Source: Candidatus Scalindua sp.
GTDB lineage: Bacteria > Planctomycetota > Brocadiia > Brocadiales > Scalinduaceae
DNA length: 37,935 nucleotides
Direction of reading: 5' to 3'
Assembly (NCBI GenBank): GCA_021776915.1
Contig: JAIQZU010000067.1
Location: forward strand, 1-37,935
Shown piece by piece: positions 8,892-17,580 of this stretch. The translations under genes were made by a program, and so were the position numbers. The notes under the pieces were generated by a model. It worked only from the letters and a program-made list of their open reading frames with translations, searched no databases and was not told the DNA's origin. Within the stretch, counting starts at the first letter, position 1. Every line of letters begins with the position of its first letter.

Positions 8892-10217
8892 ATGGATGAT
8901 ATCGATAATTTTCTGAAAATGCCAATTGTATTATTTTGTGTTGTAGCCATTTTTCTCATAGTCAGAAAATATCCACTAATTATTATTGCAGTTATCATAG
9001 GAGGTTCATTTATAATCAGGGTTATGCTTGATCAAGTAGGTGGCTTAAACCGTGGAGATTTTGTCTCTGCAAAATTTTTGCTACTGGCAATGGGTATTGG
9101 AGGATTTGTATTTATCAAAGAATCTTTAAGAATGCGTAGCATTTTTTATTATTTACCAAAAACCAAAGCATGGAATATTACCCTTATAATGATAGGTTAT
9201 TTCCTGGTCAGCTTGTTATATTCTGCTAGCCCTGATTATGGCAGATTGAAGGCATTAATGTTTGTAGCTGTAAATGTACTTATTATGGCATGTGTTTATA
9301 ATTTCATTAATAGCAAAGTAGATGTGCGAAGATTAATTATTTTGATTTATTTGTTTGGTTTAGCTAATTGTATTATTCTCCATAGTGCTGGATTGACTGG
9401 AGAAGGTTTATATTTCGTAATAGAAGATGAGAATTCTTATCTTACGAGTGTAATGGATTTTAGTATCCCCCTCTCCCGTAAAGTAGGGCTAGCCATTATA
9501 TGTTGTTTGGCATTATTGCAGCTAATTGGGAACAGGATAGTGAAAATTGGTTTAATTGCCAGTTCGTTATATTTGTTCTGGATAATGTTAATTTCCGGCT
9601 CCAAGGGACCGATCTTATCGTTAATAGTTGCGACTACTATTGTATATATCTTTTTAATAAAGAATTTAAAAGTAAGAATAATGTTTGTATTGTTATTTTG
9701 TGGTATACTGGTTTTTGCGCAGTTTATTAGGCTTCCAGAGAAATTAGTAGAGAAAAGATATACCAACATTTATCAGAAGTCTGTTGTTCATTCCCAACGT
9801 CGTAGACTTATTAATAGAGCAATAGATCGTGGCCTACTTTCACCAATAATTGGTATGGGATTTGGTGGATTTTCAGAAACATATAGTGAATATCCTCATA
9901 ATATTCTTGCAGAGTTTTTCTCAGAGTTGGGTTTTTTAGGCTTATTTCTTTTCTTTTTATTTATTTATATAACTATTCGTGAGTACTTCTTGTGTAAACG
10001 TTTAATACCTGCGGAACAGACAGAATGGCATTGTTTAATGAATTGGGGTTTGACAGTATTTATTTATTATCTAGTGAACGCTCAATTTAGTTTTTCAATT
10101 CCAAAGAATGAAGCCATCTGGTTTGCAAGTGCTATGATTTTTCAGATTAGTATTTTACTTAACCGTCAAATTGGTAAAGAATCAAGTAAAGAACAGATAC
10201 CTCTTCATGCCATCTGA
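8892..10217 (+). CDS. O-antigen ligase/polymerase-family (Wzy/WaaL-like) membrane protein
   Basis: This 441-residue protein is very hydrophobic, with about ten or more predicted membrane segments spread over its length. A central basic loop (about residues 290-320) is followed by GMGFGGFSETYSEYPHNILAEFFSELG (about 318-344). The Pro-His-Asn in that loop is the hallmark of the O-antigen ligase family, where the His takes part in glycan transfer. Such proteins polymerise lipid-linked repeat units (Wzy), attach O-antigen to lipid A (WaaL) or act as PglL-type oligosaccharyltransferases. Sequence alone cannot separate these roles. It is the only candidate polymerase or ligase in the window. The ATG start has no obvious ribosome binding site. 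Confidence 0.85.
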   Translation: MDDIDNFLKMPIVLFCVVAIFLIVRKYPLIIIAVIIGGSFIIRVMLDQVGGLNRGDFVSAKFLLLAMGIGGFVFIKESLRMRSIFYYLPKTKAWNITLIMIGYFLVSLLYSASPDYGRLKALMFVAVNVLIMACVYNFINSKVDVRRLIILIYLFGLANCIILHSAGLTGEGLYFVIEDENSYLTSVMDFSIPLSRKVGLAIICCLALLQLIGNRIVKIGLIASSLYLFWIMLISGSKGPILSLIVATTIVYIFLIKNLKVRIMFVLLFCGILVFAQFIRLPEKLVEKRYTNIYQKSVVHSQRRRLINRAIDRGLLSPIIGMGFGGFSETYSEYPHNILAEFFSELGFLGLFLFFLFIYITIREYFLCKRLIPAEQTEWHCLMNWGLTVFIYYLVNAQFSFSIPKNEAIWFASAMIFQISILLNRQIGKESSKEQIPLHAI

Positions 10218-10422
10218 GAAGCTGTTTTAAGCAAGATAGTCCTACATGAACATTGGTAAAAGTAAAGTAATATAACATTTTTACCTGGATTTGATTTAAT
10301 TGCAAAGAAAATTTGGTAAATGTTTACAGCAAGGCCATATTATAACCCTAAAATATTTAGGCACAGAATAGACGCGTCATTTTAACTCCTGACAAAACAA
10401 TAAGAAATTAAAGAGTAAACTA

Positions 10423-11451
10423 ATGATTTTCTCTGCCATCGAAAAGATTATAAGAAATAACAGATTGGTAATAGGTTTTCTCCGAAAGCTTAAATATATT
10501 TATAATAGTATTAGAAGAAGGATCATTAGACTGAGAATGTCAAATGCACAGTCTCAATTAGCTATGATCAAACATGCACAAAAAGACAAGTTTTATATGT
10601 TGAGAAATAACTTTTCAAATATTTACGAGGAAATAGATAAAAACGGTTATTTGAAATATGCAACATCGTTTTGGGCAAATTACAACTTGCAAATTGAAAA
10701 GATCATGCTGCCTGTCCCTCCTTTCTCTTTCCTGGAGAACTCGATTATCAGTCGCACAATGTTTGTGGCTGCAGGAGGAATGTGGCTAAATAAGGAACTG
10801 GCATTTCTTGAAAAAAATGTACCGGTAGAGAAATTAAAAACTGTACTTGAGGAAGATTATGTTGGAGATCCTCTCCTCTTAAACGCGGCTTATCTCACGT
10901 CTCATAATAGTATTCATCATCTACATCATCTTATCCGGTTTATTTATAAAACGCACTGCAATATAGAGCAAATTAATACTGTTGTTGAATGGGGTGGTGG
11001 CTATGGCAATATGGCAAAACTTTTTAAGCGTTTCAAGTCCAGTAAATGTACATATATAATTGTTGATACTCCGCTATTTAGCTGTATTCAATGGCTATAT
11101 CTTGCTTCGATCTTTGGGGAAGAAGATATTAAGATTTTGAAAAATGATGATGATGGAATTGAGAAAAACAAGATTAACTTGATTCCTGTGTGCTTTGTCA
11201 ACCTACATAATATCACTGCAGATTTGTTTATCTCAACATGGGCTTTAAGTGAAAGCTCAAAATATTCATTAGAGTATGTAATATCCAGAAATTGGTTTAA
11301 CTCGAAGCAATTTTTGCTTGCATATAGTTCTACAGGTGTGAACGTGGAAGATTCCTGTAAAATGGAGCATTATATTGAAAAAAACAAAGAAAGATTCATT
11401 GTTGAATCTATTGAATTTATTCAGGGGAATCATTCCTATGCTTTTCGGTAA
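10423..11451 (+). CDS. Putative sugar O-methyltransferase
   Basis: This 342-residue protein resembles the putative sugar O-methyltransferase family (the NanM-type TIGRFAM group). The recognisable features are a VVEWGGGYGNMAKLFKR SAM-binding motif at about residues 187-203, a YIIVDTPLFSCIQWLYL acidic strand-helix, and FISTWALSESS in the substrate-side region. A basic N-terminal 60 residues could be a membrane or partner contact. It follows the polymerase-like gene by 205 bp with no other gene in the gap, and precedes a GT4 gene by 213 bp. It is the third methyltransferase-type protein in this locus and probably O-methylates a sugar of the surface glycan. Substrate and position on the sugar are not known. 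Confidence 0.72.
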   Translation: MIFSAIEKIIRNNRLVIGFLRKLKYIYNSIRRRIIRLRMSNAQSQLAMIKHAQKDKFYMLRNNFSNIYEEIDKNGYLKYATSFWANYNLQIEKIMLPVPPFSFLENSIISRTMFVAAGGMWLNKELAFLEKNVPVEKLKTVLEEDYVGDPLLLNAAYLTSHNSIHHLHHLIRFIYKTHCNIEQINTVVEWGGGYGNMAKLFKRFKSSKCTYIIVDTPLFSCIQWLYLASIFGEEDIKILKNDDDGIEKNKINLIPVCFVNLHNITADLFISTWALSESSKYSLEYVISRNWFNSKQFLLAYSSTGVNVEDSCKMEHYIEKNKERFIVESIEFIQGNHSYAFR

Positions 11452-11664
11452 ATTAGCTTATTATACCTCGGAACTGAAATCGGTGCCTGATGCTAAGACG
11501 TTATTGGGAGTTAAGATACCCAGTTCAATGAAGAAGTGCAACGCATAGGAAAAGTAATCTATTCTATGTGCATGAATATAAGCAATAAAAACAAAATAGT
11601 TTTCGGTTATTTATATGAAATCAAGCGAAAGCAACCAAGACGATGAGAGATTGTCAGAAGTAAA

Positions 11665-12837
11665 ATGAATAAACTTAATGTTCTGTTATTAGTTCCTTAT
11701 TTCTGTGCAGGTGGGGCAGGGAAAAGCTCTCCTACCTCAAATGGATACGAAATGGTGTCGTTTGGCGGGACAGATTTGTCCACGTTATTATTAGCTGATG
11801 GGTTTAAAAAAAAAGGACACAATGTATTTGTGATGTTTGCTGATAGTGGTTTGCCAGAAGAATTTACGGAGCGTGGAATTCCACATGTTCTTGCCAGAGT
11901 AGACAGAAGAACCGTTTGGGGATTATTTCAAGGTGCTTTCGACATACGAAAGGCTATTATTAGAAATCGCATTAGAATAGTTCATTCACAGACTGTTGTC
12001 CCTACGATTATGGCTTACTTAGCTAAGTTAAGCATAAATAAGAAAGCGGAAAATATCAAAATTGTATGGCATTGTAGAGGTATTAAAGACCATAACTATT
12101 TTATTGTTGGAAAGATTTTCAATTGGTTAGTTGATTTTGCAATAGCTAATTGTGATTTTGAAAGAAATAGATTAATAAAAGGAGGGCTTTCTCCTGAGAA
12201 AATTAAAACCGTATATAATTGTTTGAACTTTCCGTTTCCGGATACGATAGACAAGGATTATTCATTAATAGAGCAGCTTGATATCAAGAAAGATGTTCCT
12301 GTTATAGGAACCGTTTCCAGGATGGATTCAGATAGAGGAATCGAATATTTCTTACAGGCAGCTTCAATCTTAAAAAAATCTTTACCTGAAGCAAAATTTA
12401 TTATTGTAGGTGGTGGTCCTCGTACAAATGAGTATAAACAATTGGCGATAGATTTGGGACTGAAGAAAAATATTGTTTTTCTGGGACCGTATCGTGACAT
12501 GGCAAGAATTTACTCCATTCTGGATATATTTATTAACCCGCGACCACTTGAAACAGGTACGGCTAATGTTAATGCTGAGGCTCTTGCTTTTGCCAAGCCT
12601 GTTGTTGCGTGTAATTCCGGAGGAGTTCCCGAGCTAATTGAAAATGGGGTTACTGGAGTTCTGGTTCCTCCAAAGAATCCAGATGAGTTGGCCAGGGCTG
12701 TTGTTTACTTATTGCAAAATAAGGAAATTGCCGATAGTATTGGTCAAAGAGGTCGGCAGCATATAAAAGAATATTTTACGCAGGAAAGGTTGATAGAAGA
12801 GATAGAAGGTATATATATGACGCATATTAATTCATAA
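11665..12837 (+). CDS. Family 4 glycosyltransferase (GT-B)
   Basis: This 390-residue protein has a GT4 N-terminal domain with the usual glycine-rich loop in expanded form (YFCAGGAGKSSPTSNGY, then FGGTDLSTLLLADGFKKKGHNV) and a C-terminal donor-binding domain with PVIGTVSRMDSDRGIEYFL, FIIVGGGPRTNEY and ETGTANVNAEALAFAKPVVA (about 292-311), ending in a C-terminal helix. The insertion of about 15 residues in the first glycine loop is slightly unusual. It would use a nucleotide sugar at the cytoplasmic face of the membrane. The short AGAAG before the ATG is at best a weak ribosome binding site. Specificity unknown. Confidence 0.87.
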   Translation: MNKLNVLLLVPYFCAGGAGKSSPTSNGYEMVSFGGTDLSTLLLADGFKKKGHNVFVMFADSGLPEEFTERGIPHVLARVDRRTVWGLFQGAFDIRKAIIRNRIRIVHSQTVVPTIMAYLAKLSINKKAENIKIVWHCRGIKDHNYFIVGKIFNWLVDFAIANCDFERNRLIKGGLSPEKIKTVYNCLNFPFPDTIDKDYSLIEQLDIKKDVPVIGTVSRMDSDRGIEYFLQAASILKKSLPEAKFIIVGGGPRTNEYKQLAIDLGLKKNIVFLGPYRDMARIYSILDIFINPRPLETGTANVNAEALAFAKPVVACNSGGVPELIENGVTGVLVPPKNPDELARAVVYLLQNKEIADSIGQRGRQHIKEYFTQERLIEEIEGIYMTHINS

Positions 12838-12989
12838 CAATATTATAAGTAAGGGCTTTAAAAAATTTGTCGAATAAAGGTGCTAATGGAGGATATGTGG
12901 TGATGAGCTAATTTACAATTAAAGGTTTGTTATGTAAACTGACAGAGGCATATTTGGAATGTCCTTAGAAGAGAAAGGGATAAGGTGTT

Positions 12990-14081
12990 ATGTTGAAGAG
13001 TTCTTTATTATTTAAGATAAGATATGTTCTCTGGTTGTTCAGCAGGAGGAAATTTAAATTATTATATAATTACTTCTGGATGTACTTTTGGGAGTGGTCT
13101 GAATTCAGTTCGAAACTGTTTCTGATAAGATTTTTTCCCTGGGGTGTGCCCTACCCTCCATCTATTGAGATTGAACCAACAACGGCATGCAACTTAAAGT
13201 GTACCATCTGTGAGCATACCTATTGGGATGAAAAAGCAAGAAATATGTCGTTTGAAGAATTCAAGAGCATTGTAGACCAATTTCCGAAATTGAGATGGAT
13301 TGGGCTCACGGGTATCGGATCAAGCTTCCTGAATAAGGATTTTCTCAAAATGGTTTCCTATGTGAAGGACAAGTCTATATTAGTGGAGCTGATAGATACA
13401 TTCAATCATATCGATGAAAAAACACTTGAGCAGATAATTGACATGGAAGTAGATTTTTATTATATTTCGATTTATGGGACAACGAAAGAGACTTATGAGA
13501 AGGTGTGCGTTGGCTCAAACTTTGATAAAGTAATGAACAACATTAAATATTTAATTAAATTAAAACAGGATAGAAAAACACGTCTTCCGATCCTAAATTT
13601 CCATTATATTGTAAATAAACAAAACGCTCACGAGGTGATTCCATTTCTTGAACAGGTGCACTCACTAAATGCAAAAGAATTTCAAGTATTATTTACTCCC
13701 TTGCTCCATCCATTTGATGAGGCGAAGGATATGTCTATTGATATCCCATCTGAAAAAAGAGTGGAAATCCAGAATAGAGCAAAGGAACTTGGTATCAGGG
13801 TGATTTATAATGATTGTGCTCGCTTGGACAAACCGCTGATCAAGGATTGTACGGCATGGTTGGAACCATTTATCTTCGCTACCGGTCATGTTGTTCCTTG
13901 TTGTGCTGGTAATGAGGCAAATAGAAGGGGGTTCCAAAAAGAAACTGCACTCGGCAATGTATTTGAAAAAAGTTTTCAGGAAATCTGGAATAGTGATCGC
14001 TATACGAAATTCAGAAAGATGGTACATGAGGGAAAAGTTCCAGTACAATGTAGCGGTTGTAGCGTGTATAAAACAAATTAG
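12990..14081 (+). CDS. Radical SAM protein with SPASM domain
   Basis: This 363-residue protein starts with a basic/aromatic N-terminal extension of about 50 residues that could be an amphipathic membrane contact. The radical SAM core follows: IEPTTACNLKCTIC with cluster cysteines C67, C71 and C74. The C-terminal SPASM region has C287, the adjacent pair C304/C305, GNVFEKSFQEIW, and C354/C357, enough to hold at least one auxiliary Fe-S cluster. SPASM enzymes modify peptides, sugars (for example AprD4-like or BtrN-like dehydrogenation) and other small molecules. The next gene, a B12-type radical SAM protein, starts only 10 bp after the stop, so the two are almost certainly co-translated. An AAGG lies before the start. 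A sugar-related substrate is inferred from the neighbours. Confidence 0.85.
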   Translation: MLKSSLLFKIRYVLWLFSRRKFKLLYNYFWMYFWEWSEFSSKLFLIRFFPWGVPYPPSIEIEPTTACNLKCTICEHTYWDEKARNMSFEEFKSIVDQFPKLRWIGLTGIGSSFLNKDFLKMVSYVKDKSILVELIDTFNHIDEKTLEQIIDMEVDFYYISIYGTTKETYEKVCVGSNFDKVMNNIKYLIKLKQDRKTRLPILNFHYIVNKQNAHEVIPFLEQVHSLNAKEFQVLFTPLLHPFDEAKDMSIDIPSEKRVEIQNRAKELGIRVIYNDCARLDKPLIKDCTAWLEPFIFATGHVVPCCAGNEANRRGFQKETALGNVFEKSFQEIWNSDRYTKFRKMVHEGKVPVQCSGCSVYKTN

Positions 14082-14091
14082 GTAATACTTC

Positions 14092-15522
14092 ATGATAAGG
14101 CTTGCATTAATATTTCCGAAAGATTATGGGGAGACGCCAATGGAGGTAGCTCCCCCATTTAATTTAGGCTATCTGGCTAGCTATAGCTTATTGTATGCAA
14201 AGAATAATGACATTCCTTTAGAAGTAAAAATTATTGATGAAGTTGCAGGGCAGGATGTAGAAGGTTCTCTCAATGAATTCAAACCAAATATAATAGGGAT
14301 AACAGCAACTACCCCTTTAATCAAAAGGGCGTATGATATTGCTGCTTATTGCAAATCAAATATAGATGCTGTTATTGTTATGGGTGGACCACATGTAACT
14401 GCTATGCCTGAGGAGGGACTTGAAAATGCACACGTTGTAGTCAAAGGTGAGGGGGAGTTAGCGTTGGCAGAGCTAATTCATAAATATAATCAGGGTACCT
14501 TGGGAAAAGAAGGTTTTATTCTTGAAAAGCCTTATATTGATGAAATAGATGAAGTGCCAATTCCCGCCTTCCACTTAATGGATATGTCTTGCTATACTAA
14601 CAGTAAGAAGAATGTGTTGCATACGTTTAAATTTGCTTCACCAAAAAGCGTAGGGGCTGCGTTATTGACAACTCGAGGATGTCCTTTTAAATGTATTTTC
14701 TGTCATAATAGCAAGAGAACAAAGCCGGTGAGATATCATTCTCCTCAGAGGGTAATCTCGGAAATAAAATACTTAATGACAAATTATGGGGTAAATGCAG
14801 TTTTTTTCTTTGATGACGAATTTTTAACAAACAGAAAGAGAATTAGGGATATTTGCAGTTTGATACGGGAAAATAATTTAAACTTTCAGTGGGCTTGCCA
14901 GGCCAGGGCGGACATAATTAATGAGGAAGTATTATTACTAATAAAAGAGCACGGTTGTACACTTATTGGTTTTGGATTTGAAAGTGGTTGTCAACGCATT
15001 TTGAATATTTTAAAGAAAAGTACTGTTACGGTTGAAGAAAATGCGAGAGCTGTCGAATTGTGTAAAAAGGTTGGTTTGAAAATATATGGTAATTTTATGC
15101 TTGGTACGCCATCCGAAACAAAGGAAGAAATGATGGAGACGATGAGGTTTATAGAAAAATATTCGATAGATAATGTGAGTATTGCCAAAACAACTCCTTT
15201 GCCTGGTACCACTCTTTGGGATGAATGTATAGAGAAAGGCATTATTCCTTTTGATCTAGATTACTCTCGCCTAAATTTGGGCCGAAATGCGATATCCGTA
15301 TGTGATACAATGACAAAAGAGGAATTTGATAAATTTTTTGAAGAAACTGTTCTTAAAACAGTTGTAACTATGCGGGGGAATTCTATAAAGGATTTGCTAC
15401 TTATTGCCGTGAAGAGACCATCCGAAGTAATAAAATTAGTGGGAAATCCCCAAAAAGTGTTAATATTATTAAAATTCATTATTGGAAAATTTAGTACTTT
15501 AATAAGGGGATCTGATAGTTAA
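14092..15522 (+). CDS. B12-binding-domain radical SAM protein
   Basis: This 476-residue protein begins with an extended N-terminal segment (EVAPPFNLGYLASY) typical of B12-type radical SAM proteins. A cobalamin-binding-like domain follows (IIGITATTPL, VIVMGGPHVTAMPEE, VVVKGEGE, about residues 60-125), then the radical SAM core with C197, C201 and C204 in TTRGCPFKCIFCHN. FFDDEF, IGFGFESG and NFMLGTP are core motifs for cluster, SAM and fold. The 80 or so C-terminal residues form an extra helical region. It follows the SPASM radical SAM gene by 10 bp. Relatives methylate unactivated carbons or rearrange carbon skeletons. Together with the SDR and nucleotidyltransferase downstream it may build an unusual branched or C-methylated sugar, which is inference. 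Confidence 0.86.
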   Translation: MIRLALIFPKDYGETPMEVAPPFNLGYLASYSLLYAKNNDIPLEVKIIDEVAGQDVEGSLNEFKPNIIGITATTPLIKRAYDIAAYCKSNIDAVIVMGGPHVTAMPEEGLENAHVVVKGEGELALAELIHKYNQGTLGKEGFILEKPYIDEIDEVPIPAFHLMDMSCYTNSKKNVLHTFKFASPKSVGAALLTTRGCPFKCIFCHNSKRTKPVRYHSPQRVISEIKYLMTNYGVNAVFFFDDEFLTNRKRIRDICSLIRENNLNFQWACQARADIINEEVLLLIKEHGCTLIGFGFESGCQRILNILKKSTVTVEENARAVELCKKVGLKIYGNFMLGTPSETKEEMMETMRFIEKYSIDNVSIAKTTPLPGTTLWDECIEKGIIPFDLDYSRLNLGRNAISVCDTMTKEEFDKFFEETVLKTVVTMRGNSIKDLLLIAVKRPSEVIKLVGNPQKVLILLKFIIGKFSTLIRGSDS

Positions 15523-15544
15523 TGTTTTTGGAGTTAACTGACAT

Positions 15545-15570
15545 AAGGGTTTTTATTAGGGTTTTTATTA
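15545..15570. repeat. Short direct repeat (12-bp unit, two copies)
   Basis: The unit AGGGTTTTTATT occurs twice in tandem, followed by AG, in the 194-bp space before the SDR gene. It could alter spacing of an upstream promoter, but no promoter was identified there. Confidence 0.5.
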
Positions 15571-15702
15571 GTTTTGCTGTTGAGAATGCTAATTTATATA
15601 ATGTTCTTGTTTAGACGGTAAAGACTGAACCTGAAGAAAAATATTGAAACTGAGATTTTTGTTATGATTTATCTGAGATATTTAATGGCCTATATGATTC
15701 AG

Positions 15703-15709
15703 ATGGAGG
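15703..15709 (+). promoter_or_regulatory. Strong ribosome binding site of the SDR gene
   Basis: TGGAGG lies about 8 bp before the ATG at 15717. This is notable because most genes of the glycan locus lack such a site. Confidence 0.6.
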
Positions 15710-15716
15710 TTCACTC

Positions 15717-16742
15717 ATGAAGGTATTTGTTACAGGTGGTTGTGGATTTCTTGGGTCCCATGTTTGTGAGTTTTATATCAGAAGGGGTGCAGAAGTTGTC
15801 AGCTATGATAATATGACAAAACATGAATTAGCAAGGACTGGCTTTGGATCGGAGAAGACAAGAAATTATAACTGGGATTTCCTGAAAGATCTCGGTGTTA
15901 TTATGGTTAAGGGCGATATCAGAAATTTTGAAGAATTACTTGACCATGCCAGTGATTGCGATTACATAGTGCACACGGCGGCTCAACCAGCCATGACCAT
16001 AAGCTGGGAAGACCCTGCTTTGGATATAACTACTAACGTTATAGGCACTTTTAATGTATTGGAAGCTGCACGGAAGCTGAAGATTCCGGTTGCATGTTGT
16101 GCAACTGTTCATGTCTATGGTAATAAGATCAATGAGACGCTCAAAGAGGGAGAAAAGAGGTATATAAGAGATCCGGAAGGTATAGATGAAGATTATCCTA
16201 CACTGCAAGGTACGCTTACGCCTTTACATGCATCCAAGGCTGCGGGAGATGTATATGTCAAAACTTATATTGACACTTATGGGCTTGAGGCTGCCAGTTT
16301 TCGTCTTACAGGAATATACGGTACTCGGCAATTAGGTGGTGAGGATCATGGTTGGGTGGCAAATTTTGCCATACGAAGTGTCTTGGGATGGCCTATAACA
16401 TTGTTCGGAACAGGGAAGCAGGTTAGAGACATAATATATGCTACAGACGTATGTGAGGCATTTGACGCCTTCTATAAAACGAGAAAATCTGGTATTTATA
16501 ACATAGGCGGTGGATCTGCAACCGCTATATCACTTCTTGAGTGTATAGATATTCTTGAAGATTTGAATGGAAAGAGGCCTGAAGTAAATTTCGAGCCTGA
16601 CAGGCACGGAGATCTGAGATATTTTATCTGTGATATAGCCAAAGCAACAAGAGAGCTTGGGTGGGAACCGAAGATTGCACCTCAAGAAGGTATCGGAAAA
16701 TTGATTGATTGGATTAAAGACAATAAAGATTTATTTACTTAA
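15717..16742 (+). CDS. NAD-dependent epimerase/dehydratase, CDP-paratose 2-epimerase-like, with altered active site
   Basis: This 341-residue extended SDR has the NAD-binding GGCGFLG at residues 7-13, a DNMT acidic strand end, and AAQPAMTISWEDP. The region FRLTGIYGTRQLGGEDHGWVANF and GKQVRDIIYATDVCEAF resembles CDP-paratose 2-epimerase (RfbE/TyvE) and its relatives. The usual catalytic Tyr-x3-Lys is not intact: the segment reads TPLHASK, with Leu170 in the Tyr place and Lys174 retained. Thr130 fills the Ser/Thr position (ATVHVYG). The protein therefore either uses another residue as acid/base or performs a different reaction. A strong ribosome binding site precedes it. Downstream after 73 bp is a nucleotidyltransferase, so a nucleotide-sugar substrate is likely. 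Confidence 0.85.
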   Translation: MKVFVTGGCGFLGSHVCEFYIRRGAEVVSYDNMTKHELARTGFGSEKTRNYNWDFLKDLGVIMVKGDIRNFEELLDHASDCDYIVHTAAQPAMTISWEDPALDITTNVIGTFNVLEAARKLKIPVACCATVHVYGNKINETLKEGEKRYIRDPEGIDEDYPTLQGTLTPLHASKAAGDVYVKTYIDTYGLEAASFRLTGIYGTRQLGGEDHGWVANFAIRSVLGWPITLFGTGKQVRDIIYATDVCEAFDAFYKTRKSGIYNIGGGSATAISLLECIDILEDLNGKRPEVNFEPDRHGDLRYFICDIAKATRELGWEPKIAPQEGIGKLIDWIKDNKDLFT

Positions 16743-16815
16743 TCTTAGTAAATTAGCAACAGATACTAATTATTAATGTAAGTTTGTAGAAAATAATAAA
16801 AATAATTCGACAAAA

Positions 16816-17541
16816 ATGAAAGCATTAGTTTTAGCTGGCGGACGGGGGAAGAGGCTTGGAGATGCCTGTGAGAAACAGAATAAATGTATGTTGAAAGTGG
16901 CCGGTAAACCACTGATAGAATATAGTCTGGAATGTGCAATACAGGTTAATATGACAGAGATAGTTATTGTTGTGGGTTATAGAGCAGAGGAAATCATTAA
17001 TACATATGGTAATGCCTATAAAGAGATGCCTGTTAAATATGTGATTCAACAGGAACAAAGTGGCTTGGTTCATGCTATTGAATGTTGTAAAGATACAATA
17101 GGAGAAAGCGAGTTTATGCTAATGTTGGGGGATGAGGTTTTAGTAAATCCAAGGCATAGTGAGATGATTAAAAGATATAGAGAAGATAACATTTTTGGTA
17201 TTTGTGGAATAGTAGATGTCAAAGACAAAAATCTTATAAGTAAAACATATGCAGTCATCCAGGGAGCCGATCAAAAGATCGTCAGATTAATTGAAAAACC
17301 TGAGAATCCCTCGAATAACTGGATGGGAACCGGGAATTGTATATTTAAAAATGAAATTTTTTTATATATTAACAAGACTCCGATAAATCAAAAAAGAGGT
17401 GAAAAAGAGCTTCCCGATTTAATACAGTGTGCTATTGATGATGGTCAATTTGTTAAATCCTTCAATATTTGTAATAACTATGTAAATATTAATTCTTCAA
17501 TGGAATTAAAAGAAGCCACGTCTTATTTCTCACATCTGTGA
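16816..17541 (+). CDS. Sugar-phosphate nucleotidyltransferase
   Basis: This 241-residue protein has the signature of the RmlA/GlmU-type pyrophosphorylase fold: ALVLAGGRGKRLGDACEKQNKCMLKVAGKPLIEY at residues 3-37, which binds the NTP, plus a MLMLGDEVLV strand at the metal site and LIEKPENP. It has no C-terminal left-handed beta-helix, so it is a stand-alone transferase. It would activate a sugar 1-phosphate to a nucleotide sugar in the cytoplasm. Base and sugar specificity cannot be assigned; the upstream CDP-paratose-epimerase-like SDR makes a CDP-sugar one possibility. It is preceded by a 73-bp AT-rich space with no clear ribosome binding site. Confidence 0.85.
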   Translation: MKALVLAGGRGKRLGDACEKQNKCMLKVAGKPLIEYSLECAIQVNMTEIVIVVGYRAEEIINTYGNAYKEMPVKYVIQQEQSGLVHAIECCKDTIGESEFMLMLGDEVLVNPRHSEMIKRYREDNIFGICGIVDVKDKNLISKTYAVIQGADQKIVRLIEKPENPSNNWMGTGNCIFKNEIFLYINKTPINQKRGEKELPDLIQCAIDDGQFVKSFNICNNYVNINSSMELKEATSYFSHL

Positions 17542-17568
17542 TTTTATATAAGTAAATATTAAATCCTT

Positions 17569-17574
17569 GAGGGG
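17569..17574 (+). promoter_or_regulatory. Ribosome binding site supporting a non-canonical ATC start
   Basis: GAGGGG lies 6 bp before the ATC codon at 17581. The GTG codon at 17623 has no such site before it. This is the reason for placing the start of the next GT4 gene at 17581. Confidence 0.45.
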
Positions 17575-17580
17575 CAACTC

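Noticed and set aside
13689-14093. 134-residue minus-strand ORF over the SPASM radical SAM gene
   Set aside because: Antisense to conserved cysteine motifs; its protein shows no recognisable domain.
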